Origin: Phytoseiulus persimilis
Taxonomy: Eukaryota; Arthropoda; Arachnida; Mesostigmata; Phytoseiidae
Assembly (NCBI GenBank): GCA_037576195.1
Contig: CM075104.1
Coordinates: 23,576,211 to 23,640,210, forward strand
Length of the DNA: 64,000 nt
Reading direction: 5' to 3'
A model generated the notes under the pieces. It worked only from the letters and a program-made list of their open reading frames with translations. It was not told the DNA's origin and did no database searches. This document shows, one piece after another, positions 37,701-52,014 of the stretch. The stretch's first letter is position 1. Every line of letters starts with the position of its first letter. The position numbers and the translations under genes are program-made.

Positions 37701-39472
37701 TTCGGAGACACACCGCGGATCGGAATTGTGAAACCTGCTCGCATGTGGGCAAGCCTCTGAGCCGTCGCGTCTTCCCCCTTCGAGTTTGTCGTCTGTCTCG
37801 TTCCGAAAATAACTTTTGAGTTTTTCCCCGTGTTTCGGGAAGCTGGATCCTATTCGTCGTCGCCGCCACCGTGATTCGAAGGGGGATTTGCTAACAATGA
37901 AACAAAAGATTCCCGGAGCTTTCGGTCGCAGCGATGCACGGATGAAAGCCTGACTGCGCAGTGTTCCTTTATATCAGACGATGTCCACTAATGGCGAGTG
38001 ACTTGAACCGACAGAAAACGTTAGCAAAGCAAGATGTCATCATCGCTAACGAAAATTCGACCCGCAGCCGAGATGACAGACGACATCTGAGGCCCTAGTT
38101 GGTCGTTCCGTCCCTCCGCCCTTTCTTCAATTGAAGGGCCACCCAAGAACCGCAGGGCCGATTCGTTCGAGAAAACAAGATGACCCATCGTCGGATTACG
38201 TCGCCATCATTGTGAATCTCGATCATGACCTTCCGCGGGGTGGCATAGCCTGGATAGTATATACCTACTGGGATCGACCTTCCGATACGCCTTTTTCCCG
38301 ATGACACAGCATATAGTCCTCGACGGGATGTTTCAAAGCACAGTGCGGACTTCTCCCAGGAGCCGCGGCGTCGCACGCTGCTACACATGAGACGAAAATG
38401 TATACGAGAGCTCTATACAACTCACGATGAGTGGAAATCCGCGATCGCCGCGACACAAAAACAAAAAATCAGCTACGCTTCACATACAGTCTCCCAGGAT
38501 TTGCGTAGAAATCGATCCGTTCTTTGTCTTTGTGCGTCGACGCGGTCATTGGTCTTGATGGATAACTCTTCGGGCCGCATCAGTCTTCAAGTATTCAGAG
38601 AACCACCCGCTGTGCGCGTTCTCAATGACGGCGAGTTACAGTGTCGTGAAGATGCGACCAAAACCACGCCGACAGAACGTAGATTTCGCCGCGGAAACGA
38701 CCGGAGACGATCGTCTTCGAATCGTAGATGCTTGCCGTGATTCTTACCCACTCTGCTCCAATTTGCCTTCCCATCCCCGACGCGTTCTCTCCGCTAGGAC
38801 CATCCAGGATAAGAAAAGAAGGCGCCCACGACGGAATCGAAGTCCTTATGGGCCCAGCCGATTCGGATGTAGTTTGCACTCGAACGCATTGTGTTCCGAC
38901 TCGACGCGTGTTACTTTTCCCGACTTGACACCGAGGCCTCTCAGCCCACGCTCTTTTCACACCGTTCCACTGAAAGGCAGTCGAAGAATGAGTGGTATAC
39001 ACACTCAAACGGCTGTTGTGGCTCGCTCGCTGGCTGGCTGGCGCGCTTTTCCATAAACTTACATGGAACACACTCAACTACACATCGGTCTGATGCTGTC
39101 ATGCGTCGTCCGTATAGGTCTACATAGGCTGCTCGCTGCTCCATCTCCGAGAAGCCTGCGCGATTCCCGAAAGCCATTCGGGCGCGCCAACCGAACGACG
39201 ACCAACCGACAGAGCTAGGGACCGAACGGAACACAGAGATGAACTAAGAGACATGGGAGGGGGCCGTCTCTGAAATAAATTCATCACCGGAAAGTTGTGC
39301 TTACCCAACGGAGAGCCTCTTCAGTATGCGAGTTTCCAAAGGGTGGTTGAATCGACGCAGAGAACAGAAGTCCGGTCCCGAACTCGGTTCGTTTCAGAGC
39401 TCCGACGAGTTGGGAGGGGCGGCAGGAAAATCTGTTGTCTCAATATCCAAATTTCTCCCCTTCTGCTTACAG

Positions 39473-39546
39473 GTGCTGTCGAGGACCGAGATCGCATCAC
39501 AACATGAGCGGGAGAAAGAACTACTGAGAAAGCTGATAACGTGCTG
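39473..39546 (+). CDS. possible isolated internal exon
   Basis: A strong acceptor (CCCCTTCTGCTTACAG) and a good donor (CTG|GTAAGC) bound 74 bases that are open in phase 0. They encode a highly charged helix-like peptide, containing ASQHEREKELLRKLITC. I found no partner exon and cannot name a family, so this may be chance. Confidence 0.22.
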
Positions 39547-42500
39547 GTAAGCGGGAATTCTTCATATTTCCCCGGTGAAGAAATTAGCGGCTGATGTCAT
39601 CACGCTCTGCGGCCGAAGCCCAAATGAAGTGGCAAAAATCGGATCACGATGTTAGCTTAGTCGCGATTCGGTCGAAACTCCTTTTTCGGCGGAGCACGCT
39701 CGCAGAAGCACATCGGTATCCGACGCGGTGGGGAGAAAACGAGAAAAAAAGGCCGAAAAGAAACATCGTGCCGACAAGTACCACCCGGGGAAAAAGACTT
39801 CGAAGCTCTGGTGTGTATAACGGATGAATGAAATTCGGATGATGATTTTTCATCCGAGTAGGTGGTGAACGTTCCAGAATGTGCTCCGATTATTTCTCGG
39901 ATACGTGTTTGGAAATAGAATTGGGCAGAATAAAACTGCAATCATTGGACAGAGCCGAATCGCGGAGTGTCCCGCCATTAACGCCATGCCCGCGAAATGA
40001 GAACTGGATTCGTTTCGCCGTCGTGTCTCTGACCGTCTCCGGAGTTCTGTATCGTGGCCGAGAGATCTATCGAGTCTTGGCCTCGACAGAGGAAGTTGAG
40101 TGCGAATGAGAGTTAACAAAAGACCGGCATCACTCAATACCCTGCGTGGACCGCGAACCTCGGCAAGAAACCCTGCGGGTCTCGGTTCGACGGTCCGTCT
40201 GTCAACCAACGCGAGTCAGCGCGTCTGTACCCGAGCGGCCAGTCAGTCAGTCAATCCGAAGAAACTGACATCTCATAAGATTTGTTCTGTTCGCAGTAAA
40301 TACTGTTAGACGGTTTTGTGAGCCAAAGTGACCGAGGCATGACATTCGTCGCACACTGCACTGTCGAGGAGGATACACGTCTTCTTTGCGGCAGACAGCA
40401 TCACAGTCGTCTTCGTTGTCGTTGTTGTCAGTGCTGTTGGTGTCGTCCACGTTTTTTTCTGCTGGCTTTTCATTTTTGAACCGCCCAAAAGCCCCGCGGA
40501 TGTTCTTGACGATTTTCACAGAAATCTCTTTTCCCACCTCTGAGCGATGGAGGAGTCTGCACAGGCAGAATCGCGGAAGGAAACCGCGGAGGGAGCCTTC
40601 AATGGGCTGATGTTTTCGTGGGGAGCTTCAATGGAGTTTTTTTCACGCTCACCTCCATCACAACACTCAAGCCTCGGAAACGACAAATTGTCGCCGAGAG
40701 CCACAGCGCAACTCGGCGAGGGGTACTTGATGAGATGAGTGAGTTGCGAACCGTCCACCGCTCGAGTGAGTGTAGACACCGAACTGAGCGCGCTGGCCCG
40801 ACCGCGCAGAACTCGTTAAAGCTCATTTCAATAGTAATGACTTCTAGAATTTATGTGTTGTCTGCTGCGCGTTCATCGTCTCAGACACATCATTGGAGAC
40901 ATTAAACAGCCTTCTAATGTATACAGCGAGCCGACACAGTGACTCGTGGTCGAACCGCACCGAATTCGAGAGCCGTGTTCAGTTTCTGACAGAGTGACTT
41001 ATGGTTTTCTTCGGCCGTCTTCCTTTCGGTTTCGAGGAACTTCCAACGAATGAAAGCTATCACCAACCAGAGGCGAAGACAAGCCCATCATGAGTGTGCG
41101 AGAATCATGTCAAACCGAATGGACGAGTAATAAATAAAATACCGCATTGAAAGGGGACTCTATCCATTATTGCTGATTATCCTACTCGCGTCATAACGGC
41201 GATGTGTCGAGCGGAACCCTATGCGAGGCCAGTTCCGCTAAAAATAAATACCGCATCATGTACTCCTTCCCTGAGGAAGTACGCGAAGATGATGAGTCCC
41301 GAGAAAGCGTACGGAAACGAAATCCGAGAGCTGCTCTGCAACTCCCGGCGAGTGCTACGCGGAAATGGCGGTCGATACCCGATGTGTTACTTTTCATCGC
41401 GGAGCCGGTGATGAATTTACGATTTGACCATGTTTGGTCTGGGATGTTGAATGGGAAAGCAATTTAAACAATCCTCTTCCCCGACGAGCAAAGCATTGCT
41501 GATGGTTTTATGACGTTCCAGTGCCAGCCCGAGGCGATATCGTTCCTCAAGAGCTCGTGAGGATCGCTCCGTACGAACTCAAACCATTGCGAATTTGAAT
41601 CGTCCCGGCTTCACTTCGCCCGGACCTCGCCGGCCGGAACTGTAACTGAGTTGCGCGGTTCGCGTGGATGATGTCGCCTGCTCGTCTCGCCGTATTTCTT
41701 GACCAAATGCTAACATCCACTGAACTAGCCGAAAATTTGGGCCGAGAAAACGAACACGGGGTTCACAACTGACTTTATTAAGCGAATCACCAGAGCCAAA
41801 GTAGGCGGAGTTGTTTGATGGAGTTCCACGCCGAATATAGCACCACAGCCGAGTGGTTCACTGGTCCGCGGGGATGGTCGGACAGCCGGGCAGACAGGCT
41901 CACCCTGCGCTCCCTCGGCGAATCACTCGTAGTTGACTCCGCAGAAGGATCAGAGCCGAGACCCACAAGTAAATTCGTAGTTCCTGAGATTCTGCAGTGC
42001 GTGCCACCTGATTACCCACCGACTCATCTATCATTAGTCAATCGACTACTTCGTCCGCCGCTCTGGTTGTCAGCAGTGAACGCCTTTCAATTTGTTTCGA
42101 CTTCCGAACGAGTCGCTTCTTCTCTTTCGTTCCCATTGCGGGCTCTCGGTTATTGTTCGTCAAGAACCCGGGACACGAGAACCTCGGGAAGCATGAAAAA
42201 AGGTCGAGGGAAAGAGAGAATGGGGTGATTAGCAGGTCGGTGTTGGTCGATTTTCGGAACAAACCAGGAGAAATTGCGAATGAGTGATGCTGCCAATGAA
42301 CTCGACTGGACCACCTAGAGTTCCAGCAGCCTCACTCGTTCGCTTGTTCGCTCGTTGGTCCGCTCGCTTGGCTGCCCGGCTTGAGCTTGGGCAAGCACTA
42401 CATCTGTCCAATGTATTTATGCTTCATCGTCAACACGACCTATATCTGTCAGAGTGGCCTCGCCTCAGCAGCCTCTCACGACATCTCTTGAAGGAAGAGA

Positions 42501-42705
42501 CACCGATTAGGATAGCGAGGGCCCTAAACATCGCTCGGTCTCGCATCAACCGCCTCAATCGCTCGATGGAAAAAATCGAAGAGGAAACGAAATGCCCGAA
42601 TACAAGGTCGCCGGAACCTCCCACGTCACGAGGAAGCTTCCGAAAGTCGGAAAGCCACCCGAGAATCCGTCTGTATTCCCGAGGAGCAAGGTCGTTGAAC
42701 TCCGT

Positions 42706-42723
42706 AGAGAGAGAGAGAGAGAG
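42706..42723. repeat. (AG)n microsatellite
   Basis: A perfect AG dinucleotide run of 18 bases. Confidence 0.95.
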
Positions 42724-45700
42724 CCATGATTCGGCGTCGGTTGTTTTGTGGCGACACATGGTCGAGCTATTTCTCGGTTTTGTCACAGCGTTCCGCTGTG
42801 GATCATTTTTCAAGAGCACCGTGACGACACAGCTCTGAATGAGCGCTAACCGGAGATTCCAGATCTTTCTCGAGCTCTGTTTACTGATCTGATGTCACTA
42901 GAACGGCGTTTACTTCCGTCTCCAAGCGGTGGCCACACAGATGGATGCCATATGATTCGCTGATGGCACTTCTTGTTCCTATGCGTTAGTTGAACGATTT
43001 TACGTCGACTCTTGACAAAAGCGATTTCCAGTTTCTCTCATGACCGTCTCTGAAGAAGAATAGATCGATCAACCAGGTCTGAAATCGTGCCAAGTTCTTC
43101 ATGTTCGGCTCCGCTGTAAACTAGTTCCTGATCGTTCTGGTGTTTCGACGTCCCGCCCCATCGATTCGAACAGACCAATATTCTACCGGACGGCCATTCA
43201 TATCAGACGAAAATTCCGCCAGAGCCGTAACGAATCGCTCGCGAGAACGAATTAACTGATTTGTTAAGATGTCGCTACTCGACTCAAGTGGATTCGAAGT
43301 GAATGATGAGCTTTTGCTTTTGGGGCTTCGATGTCACTCGCCTGTCGCGATTTTCCCACGTCTCTAAAAGCCATTTCGTTGCTTCCTAAGCGGTTTTCAT
43401 GGAAATTCAGCCATTTTCATGATCTTGTTCCGTCCGCCTCGTTCGTCCCGAATAAGCGGTTGTTATTTCAAGCTTGCTGTCGAGCTTGTTGAGGAACGAG
43501 TGGACACCACCGGACAGATGTCAATCACGACTTGAAAAATGGTAATCCGACGCGTCACTTTGCGTCTTTCTGGAGGGCTCTCAGCTTTGCAGTTTACACC
43601 CGCACCCCGCAGATTCTTTGAAGAGCTAGTGCTGGGTGACTCTTGAACGTCTGAACCTTTTCCTTTCGCAGGATGAGATTCTTCAAGACATTCGTTTGCG
43701 GGCCGGTTGCTACTTCGCTCGGACGGACGAAAGTGTCTTTTTATTTCCCAGCACCACCTTGTTTGTTTGCTCGGTTGTCTCGTGCTCGGCTGGGTGGTTG
43801 ATGTCATGCCCGATCTTGTCAACACCCGTATGTGCTCGCATACAACGTCGGCGTCGCCCTCGACGGGAGCTTCGACGGGCGATTCCTCCGATGCTCGTTC
43901 ATTCATTCCATTGACTCCGTAAGCTGTCCTCTCGTGGACACTCCGGAGTAAAATTGTGACAAAGAGCAACTGCTCTCCTCTAGAGATAAAACCAATTGTC
44001 GATACCTTGTGAGAGAACAGCTCGCAACGTGACATCCTCTGCTGCCTCCAAGACCCCAGGAGTCTGAACCCTAGCCCTTTCGGCGAGCGAGCTCGCTTCC
44101 CATGCAGAAAGTACAGGTTCGCTTGAATTTATACGATTCACAGAAAGTGGGTTGATCAAAACTCTGACCCCGTCGCGAACTATGTAGGTCTTAGCATACC
44201 CAGCTAACATCTAAGATGGTATTCCTTTGGTTCTTCAACCGGTTCCTCCGCCCGCCCGCGGAGAGCTTGGCCTGTTGCGTCTCAGCGAACGACTCTCAGT
44301 TTATGTCCGGAGCTTGAACGGAACATCAGTTTGTCAGTTTATGTTTTGACTCACAGTAAACCCTTCTCGGGGAGCCCTCCTCGGGATCGATCACCACGAA
44401 AAGTTGTCTGCTTCTTCTCGCGCGGAATTCGGTTGATTTATACGGGCCCACAGACGCATTTTGGACTCAGTCCCTCTCATACCATCGATTCCATTTTAAT
44501 CGAACGTCCGTCGGTATCCAAAGATCCGGGCTGTGAATGCGTGCTTCGCGTGGTCTGAAGTGGACTTTGTTTTTGTATCAATGGTGGATGAATACTACAC
44601 TCAACGTCGGACGTTTGCAAAGTGTGAAGTGGTGCTCTTCGTGAAGTTTCAAGAAGAGTCGATCACTAAACGATGAAGAGCATCGCGTCAAGCCGACAGG
44701 TGCTGTTGCGCTGAGGAAACCGCGCGGGGAGGCGCTTCCTGAAACGGGACTGCCTATCAAGAGGGAGATATTGGATGTTTGAGAAGCGACAATTAAAGAA
44801 ATGGGGCCCCCGATTGAGCGCTTCCATGCAGATCGGCGGCGCTTCTGTCCGCGAGAACATTCTGTCAATGTGACAACGTGCAACTGGTTTTCAATTATAG
44901 TTTCCGAGCCTGTAAAGATATGGAGTTGGATGATTGTGTTGTTTGACGAGCGGAGTGCTGTGGAGGTTGCCGGGAAACCCACGAGTTCAAGGGCAACAAA
45001 ACGCTGGGTAGGTGGAGTATGCTCTGGGTTTGCTCGCGGATTCTTCGTTCAGTTCGGCCATTTTTTCTCACTTCTCGTTCCGTCGGTTGTCCGACGATGA
45101 GTCTGTTTGGCTGGCGTCTGTGTGCCCATGAGTCGATGCGGATTTCTAGACAGGCGCCCGAAAGGTGTGCCCGCGATACTCGCTAGGTTCGCAGATCGTA
45201 ACTCATTTGTAACCGAGATGCTTCCAAAATATTTGACAAAGAAGAAATAAATTACGACCAACTCATTGTTCGACGGAACGAAGTGGGAAAAGGAAAACAC
45301 CCAGTGTCTCCACTAAACGAGAGCCGCCCTCCCACCCTGTCTTCTGCACCTTTCACCTCAAGGCGTTCCCCTCCGCTCCTTGTGTGCATGGGCTTCCCCG
45401 CGTGCCGCTGGTGTTCCGTCGAAATACGATTCAGAGATTCATTCCATCGAAACGAATCTCCAAGCCGTCCCGAATAGCCTCCTTTCCGCGTCTCCACTCG
45501 TGCGAGCCCGGGACGGCTCGAGCATTCCACGTCTCGTAACCCATGCCGAGAACGGGAATTCGGGCTTCCCCTTGTCTCAGAGAATGCATGCGGAACCTTC
45601 CGAGCTTCTTGTGAGTGTGCCCGCGCTTCTCTCACCGCCCCTCCACGGTCCCCTAAGGCCCCTGTTTGAAACGGCCGACTCGGCGGCGCCATCTCCGACG

Positions 45701-48700
45701 ACGTCCCCCAGGGCCGTCGCGGAGACTCCCTTTATCGGGAGCTCTGACCCGATCCGTGGTCGTAGAAGTCGACGTTCTTCGACATCCCTTTGCTGCCTGA
45801 GTGCAGAACAGCTGCTTTCCGGCCTGTCCGCGCGTCTGAGCGAGATCTCGCGCTCGAGATGGGCCGCGACACGGATCTTCATCAGACATCCTTTCGTGTC
45901 GGTTCGACAGCCTATTCGCTCGCAACGGCGGCTTTAGGCCCACAACGACGATGAGGGCATGATGTTCCTTCTTCTTTCTCGTTTTTTTTTTTTATTCTGT
46001 GGTGTCGCACCCTGATCGTAACGGGCAGAATCTGTAACCGACCCACCAGACAGGCCCGGAGAGAGTGTGTTTCGTAAGACTACTGCTGTTGTAGCCGCCG
46101 TTGTTGTTGGTCGTGGTGATGATGATGGTGGTGGTGCCGGTGGTCGTGGTAATGCTTTCTCGTTTTCTCATTCGCTCGCTGGATCTCGACGATGCCGATC
46201 GAAAAGAACCTGCCGCCTCTCTGGTCGGCCCGTTCGGTCGAGCTCGTCGGATAACCGAATGGGTGGTGGTGCCGTGATCTATAGCGGGTGGCAGCGGCAG
46301 GCGAATCGACCATCTCGGAAAACCGCCCGACCACCAACCAGCTGACTGATTGACGGACTGACTGGCCGGCTGGCTGGCAGGTCCGACAACACCCTTTCCT
46401 TCGACCCTTGACCGGCACGTGGACTCCTGTTGATTTGGCGGGAATGGAAGTTGAATGGAGCCCCTCCGACTCGTATGGCGGTCGTATTTACGTACGGTTG
46501 GGTGAGCAGCCGAACCCGGGGAGGCCGAGAGACGAACGCGCGGGGAAGCCGCTGTGGACTCAGTCGACTCGACTCCAGCGCTCACCCAGCTCCACGGACT
46601 CGACGGAGCCTACCATATGGAGGTGCGGCTGCTGCTGTTCCTGCGAGATCTCCTCATGTGAGGTGGAATGGTCCACGGAAGATACTTTCCTTTCGAACGG
46701 ATTTATTTCCCGAATCAGTGAGTTTGTTTGAGGGATTCGACCGCCGGTTGGAGAGTGAGTGACGTGTGTATTCACTGACTTCTGGATCTCGCAGCCGACG
46801 CGTGAACGTGCCTCCGGGTAGCATTTTCTGTCGGACTATCTTCCTCTGACGAGCCTCTCATTTCCACAGTTTGACAGTCAATCGAAGGGGGCGCATCGCT
46901 GCGACGACTCTCCACGTCTTATTTGATTTACCCTCCTCGAGCCCTGTCAGCCGTTGAGTATTTCTCAATTATTTCTCGATGGTTCGACGGGGAACTCTTA
47001 TTCGTTGACTCTCACTACTCGCTGGATTTCCTTAATGCATACTGAACTTCTGTGCACCACTACGCTGAGGCGCGTGAGTTCGTTTCTGGTCAGAAGCCAG
47101 ATTCCGCGCTGACTTACGGATTCCAATGGTTGAACATGCAAAACCTCAAGCGAAAGTCAGATCAGCGCAATAAGTCGTGATTCTCAGTCAGCGGAATTGT
47201 AGATTCTGCTCGATCAGAAAGTTCCCAGACGGAGTTGCACGCGCATGTGTATGAGGCGAAAAGAGGGAATTTTGTTCGATTCGTCGAGGTTGAGTCTCGC
47301 TCACGCCACGAGTTTCGGCTGGTGGAAATTCTGGTACCCTGTCTTATTCCCGGGCTTTGCTGGGAAGAATCAGGGACGTCGATAACGAGCGAGTTATTGA
47401 GGAAACTTTCGAATGCCATTAGATCGTATCATCCATCCTTACCAAAACCGAGGTTCTGTTTTCGTTTTGAACGTCGAATTCCAGAGAACAAGCCAGACGC
47501 CAGAGCTGAAGAAGATCAAAGGCTTCACTATCCCTAACACGGTGGCCAGCGCTGTTCTTGTTAGCTTCCGTGACTGTTCCCAACGATGTTTTCAAAACAG
47601 GCTCTCATTGAATCACCCTGGGAGAAAAACCGAGGGCTGTTTTGATCTCATAACATTTTCCATGGCACGAGATCAAACGGTTGCTGCTACTTCAGCTCTC
47701 GTTCGATATCCGAGAGTACCGGTTCTTCGGCATTTTCGCCATGTAGGACTCCTTCACCATGCCACTCGTCTCCTGCTGAACTTCGAAAGTTCGATGTGAG
47801 CGATCCCTCCAGACTAATGACACGGTGACTTGAGGCTAGGCAAGGTGGGAATGCTAAGATTCAGGCATGTCACTCGAAGCACGACAATCTCGAGCTACCT
47901 CGAAATCGTCTCGCAGTCCTCCGAACTGGATCGATCTCCATGCTGAGCAAGGATCATGAATGTTGAGTTTGCGGAAACGAGTGCTATCCAACAGACGAGG
48001 ACAGATGGCTCCCAATCTGCCAGTTTCGCGACCCAGACGTGCACGAGAACGACATAGAACCCAAAAAATGAGGATGAGGATTGTGTGGATAGTCCCCGAT
48101 CTCAGTTCAAAACGCTTCGAGCCGCACTGTCGAAGGCGCTTCGACACTCAGTTCGCAACACCGATTGAGGCTCCTCGGCGGTCCGGAACTAACTGGAACC
48201 CATCACTCTAATTTCAGGATCGCTAGGCTGCTGACGAGGCGATTCCTTCCGCTCTTGGAGAAGATGAGAGCTCTGGATTTCAACAGGACGTCCTTTCAAG
48301 CGCGAAGCTGAGCCCCTGAGTCGAGCGAGTATCATGTGCCACTGGCACGTGTCCGCGCTCCAGGGTCTACTCACTGTCTACAATGTAATTTTCCTGGTGA
48401 GTTCAACTTCGGTAATCATTCCGTGTCTCCTCCCGCCCCTGTTCTTGAAGCGAAAACACTGAACCTCTCGACGACGATTCTTCATCCCATGAGTCCGGGA
48501 TTCAGAATCCTGAACGATCGGTTTCTAATCTTTGTGTTCTTCTGATGGACTCCCGGCTTGGGCGACAATCAAATATTATCGATTCCTTATCCATGAAGCG
48601 CGAAAACCCACTCCAAGCTCACCGCTCCAAACGTGAGACTTCCCAGCCACTGCACGCACTGCAACAGTTTCGGTGGCGGATTCTGCGACCGATAAGCTCC

Positions 48701-51700
48701 CAACGATCAGCACAGTCGAAGCCTTTCGGTAGCAAATCGGTGCGGTCGTGCATCTTCCAGAGCGGCGCAGATAGCCGCTCGGCGCCGATTTGTTCCTTCG
48801 GGGAAGCTGCTCGCTTTCTGTCGCTTCAACTCCGGTCTTCCGTGGACCCTAATAAAGATACGCCTCCATACGTCGCCAAACTCCTCTCCAAGCGCAATTC
48901 AATCACAATGAGACGGCAAAAAGAGAGAACGGTTAAACGATGACTTTGGTCGATTTTTTTTCTCCGGTTCCAGCGCTAAGCGGCACCATAACAAAGAGAC
49001 GACAGGAAGACATTTAGCCGCGCTCTTAGCCGTGGCTCACTTCTGCTGTCGTGCCGCTCGACGCAATTAGAATCGTCCCACGATCTCACGTTGTCGAAAG
49101 ATCGCTCGATCGTTCTCACCGCGTGACGCGTTTAGCGTAGCGTTCCGATGAATGTTTGGTCGAGATAGACTCGTTCTTGATCGACTCGCAACCGATCCGT
49201 CGGGCTCTGCTCGAATCGACCCGTGCTCGTCCACATCGTTGGAAGCGACCAAGCCAACAACCTCAGTCTGGAACTCAACGCAGACTTCCCCTGACCCGAC
49301 GCTGATTCGTTTTTGTCTCTCGAGTGTTCGGTCGAAACTTCGCCCACGCGCGAAATCAAAGCGGTCCGATGGCGCGTTCCACAGATCAATTAAGTCATGC
49401 GCCATTCTCGAGAATGTTTACGAGCTTTTGTTGCCTAAACTCGAGATTTGACGTTGCCCGTATCCGATGGAACCCAAAGTCATGGAATGACTACAAGTTC
49501 GCTCCGCGAACGGCCATGTCGGGAGACTTGGCTCTCGTCTTCCTTTTTAGCAATAAACCAAAAGACAATACCATCGATGCTGTGAATCGTCGTAAAAGTG
49601 CATAGGGCGCCGTTTTTCTAGTCAAAACAGTGTACGGTGACCTTCGTCAACTTCTTTTGTGTTGCTCGAGAATGTTTTGTGACTTTCGTTCGCGAACGTT
49701 CCCACGACGGTGCTGCTCCCGTTCTCCAGCAGTCAACACCAACGAGCGCCGGAAAATCGAGCACGAGTTCCGGGAAAACGGAACGGGACGGGCGGCCGAA
49801 ATTATCCCAATCTTGGCTCTCGAGCTTCGTTCCTGAGATGCCGCCCGTGGTCGGTCAACTCAGAGAATCGACATCAGGCTTACCGAAACGACGCTATATT
49901 GTTCATTGATTGAAGAGAATTGAGTGAATATTCATCCAGCCCCTACTTCTTATGGACTGATTAGACCAACCTACACAGGCGAAAAATTCCCCGAAATGGC
50001 TCTGCGGAACTCTCTTGACTGCAATACGCAGAGGAGATTCGTACGTTAATCTCAACGAACATTTTCATCGGTTCGCAGACCGTGAAAGGACCAATTTTTT
50101 CCCGCAAAGAGTTCCTGCTGTCTTGCCGCAGCCGTGAGTTGCCACAGGACCTTGCTTTGTATGAAGGTCGACCTCATGTTCCTCAACGAATCGAATGAAA
50201 TTCGGCGGCGGAGAGTAGCTCACGAATCCTCTCTAAAGAGAACCAGCCCGATACAGCGTTTTCTCCAAATCATCATCATCCTACGTCAATGAGGCTTTCC
50301 TCGTCTCGACGATGTTGATTCAGACGGGAGTTCTCTGCTGAATTTCCCATCGAACTGACTCGCGTAAGAGCTGCGTTCGGATCGTTCCGGAATATCAGAG
50401 GCGGAGCACGAAGTCGGTTATTTTTTCCACCTCCGTCGAGGATCATGAAATTTTGTTTCTGGTCCCCTTGGCACGATGAGAAAAGGCGAGTCAGCCGGGT
50501 CCCGATGAACGCAATCGTTGATATGATTCCTCGCTACGATTCCTTTTCGGGTGTTGCTGCATCTTCAGACGGCGTTCCCATTTTTCTCGGAAGATTGGAG
50601 ACGGAAATCTCGGAATTTATAGTATTTACATGTTATCTATTCGAGAAAGTAATCTCACTTATCAGTTTCTTTTCATGAAAGAGAGCCGCGGATGAGGAAG
50701 ACGCGGGAAGATGCAACCGAAATACTAGAAAAAGTGAAGTGACCCGTCTGAGAGGAAGCAGAAGAAGGCGGGGTGGTTGCACTGTGGCTGGTCCTCTTGA
50801 GCCTTGCAGTTGAGATCTCACTCCAAGAGGCGGGACGCGAGCGTCAGTTTCCAAATCGCGTACTTATCGGGTGGGACCCCAATCAGGTAGAAATTCTAGT
50901 GCCTCTTTAAACGCTCGGAATACTCGATCAGAAGAGAAGTTCGCCACATTCATAGGGCGGGACTCTTCACCACCCGTTCTTCGCTTGGTAAAACGAGCGA
51001 AAATGTATTCGACGGTGCTTTGGATCTTGATGAATGCGTCCTCTTTTCGAGATTCCCTCGATTCCTTCAAGCACCTGAAATGAATGAATGAAGCACCTGA
51101 ATGTATTTTGAGCAAGTCTCTGCTCCGAGATGCATCCTTGTCAGCGATTTTCCCTCTTCGATTCGTTCCCTCATATTTCCCCCGAGTTTCCTTCCGGAGT
51201 TTCTCGGAGTTAATTTTCCCCGTGATACGCTTCGAAGATTGCGGAATATTTTCCCAACAGTGCCAGCAGTGTTTCTCCGTGTATCCGAAAGCTCCCACCC
51301 GTTGCGCTTCGTCGTTTGAAATTCATGCCCCCCAGTGAAGACGAGATTCGAAAATTCCAGACAGCTGAAGCTGATATCCTGCATGAGCCCAAAAGTTCCG
51401 TTCCGTGTCCGCTCCATTTTCTGCGGAAACCCTTTCTTCCGTTTTATTTCTGGCATATATCTCTAGCTGGGCCCCCCGATAAATTATTGATGTCCTCCCA
51501 AAAATAGACCGGTAAGAAACAGGAATTGAGTTTTTTGAGATGATCGGAAACGCGCAGCTCGTCGCTTCCTTTGGTCGCGCACCACGCTGGGATAAGATCG
51601 ACTTTATAGAATAACTCCAAGAGACTGAGATCACATTCGATGCATGAATGAACCTTTAATTTATCGGCCTTTTTCCCCCGAGTTTAGCGGCGACACAATC

Positions 51701-51774
51701 GCCTATGAGCCGTTCTTGATTCGGCGAGCTTCTCGTGTGAAGCAACCGCGCTCAGGCTGAGCTCCCGCTCCACA

Positions 51775-51782
51775 ATCTCCAT
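51775..51782. repeat. left 8-bp target-site duplication, ATCTCCAT
   Basis: ATCTCCAT directly abuts the left CAGAGTTGGG terminus of the hAT-type element. It is identical to 52467-52474 on the other side. Eight base pairs is the diagnostic target-site length of the hAT superfamily. Confidence 0.92.
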
Positions 51783-51819
51783 CAGAGTTGGGCAGATTCG
51801 AATCACTTTGATTCGAATC
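51783..51819 (+). repeat. left terminal inverted repeat of the hAT-type element
   Basis: It starts CAGAGTTGGGCAG and runs into the first two GATTCGAATC palindromes. It matches the reverse complement of 52430-52466 with one difference. Confidence 0.9.
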
Positions 51820-51960
51820 ACTTTTGATTCGAATCAAGTTGATTCGAATCACCTGATTCGAATCGAGAAACATCGAATCAAAAGTAGATCGAATCAAAAA
51901 CCGTCGAATCAGGCTGATTCGAATCAAAGTTTGATTCGAATCATTTTCTGATTCGAATCC
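51795..51960. repeat. left GATTCGAATC palindrome array
   Basis: Eight intact GATTCGAATC palindromes and three TCGAATC half-copies are separated by short A/T-rich spacers of 2-7 bases. Confidence 0.92.
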
Positions 51961-52014
51961 TTACTACATATACTCGGCTTAGTCCGGGACCAGTCTGACC
52001 ATACTTTTCAAAAG

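Larger units (their letters stand above)
34750..51774. other. long gene-poor region
   Basis: I found no firm gene in these 17 kb. Items noted are a possible internal exon at 39473-39546, an (AG)n run at 42706-42723, a GC-rich stretch with open frames on both strands at 45252-45943, a trinucleotide-rich stretch near 46085-46155, and tetranucleotide repeats near 46340-46380. All other frames are short and unremarkable. Confidence 0.45.

Noticed and set aside
42284-42838. 184-codon plus-strand ORF
   Set aside because: Its length is near the chance maximum for a window this size, it includes an (AG)n run and low-complexity Arg/Leu text, and no homology is visible.
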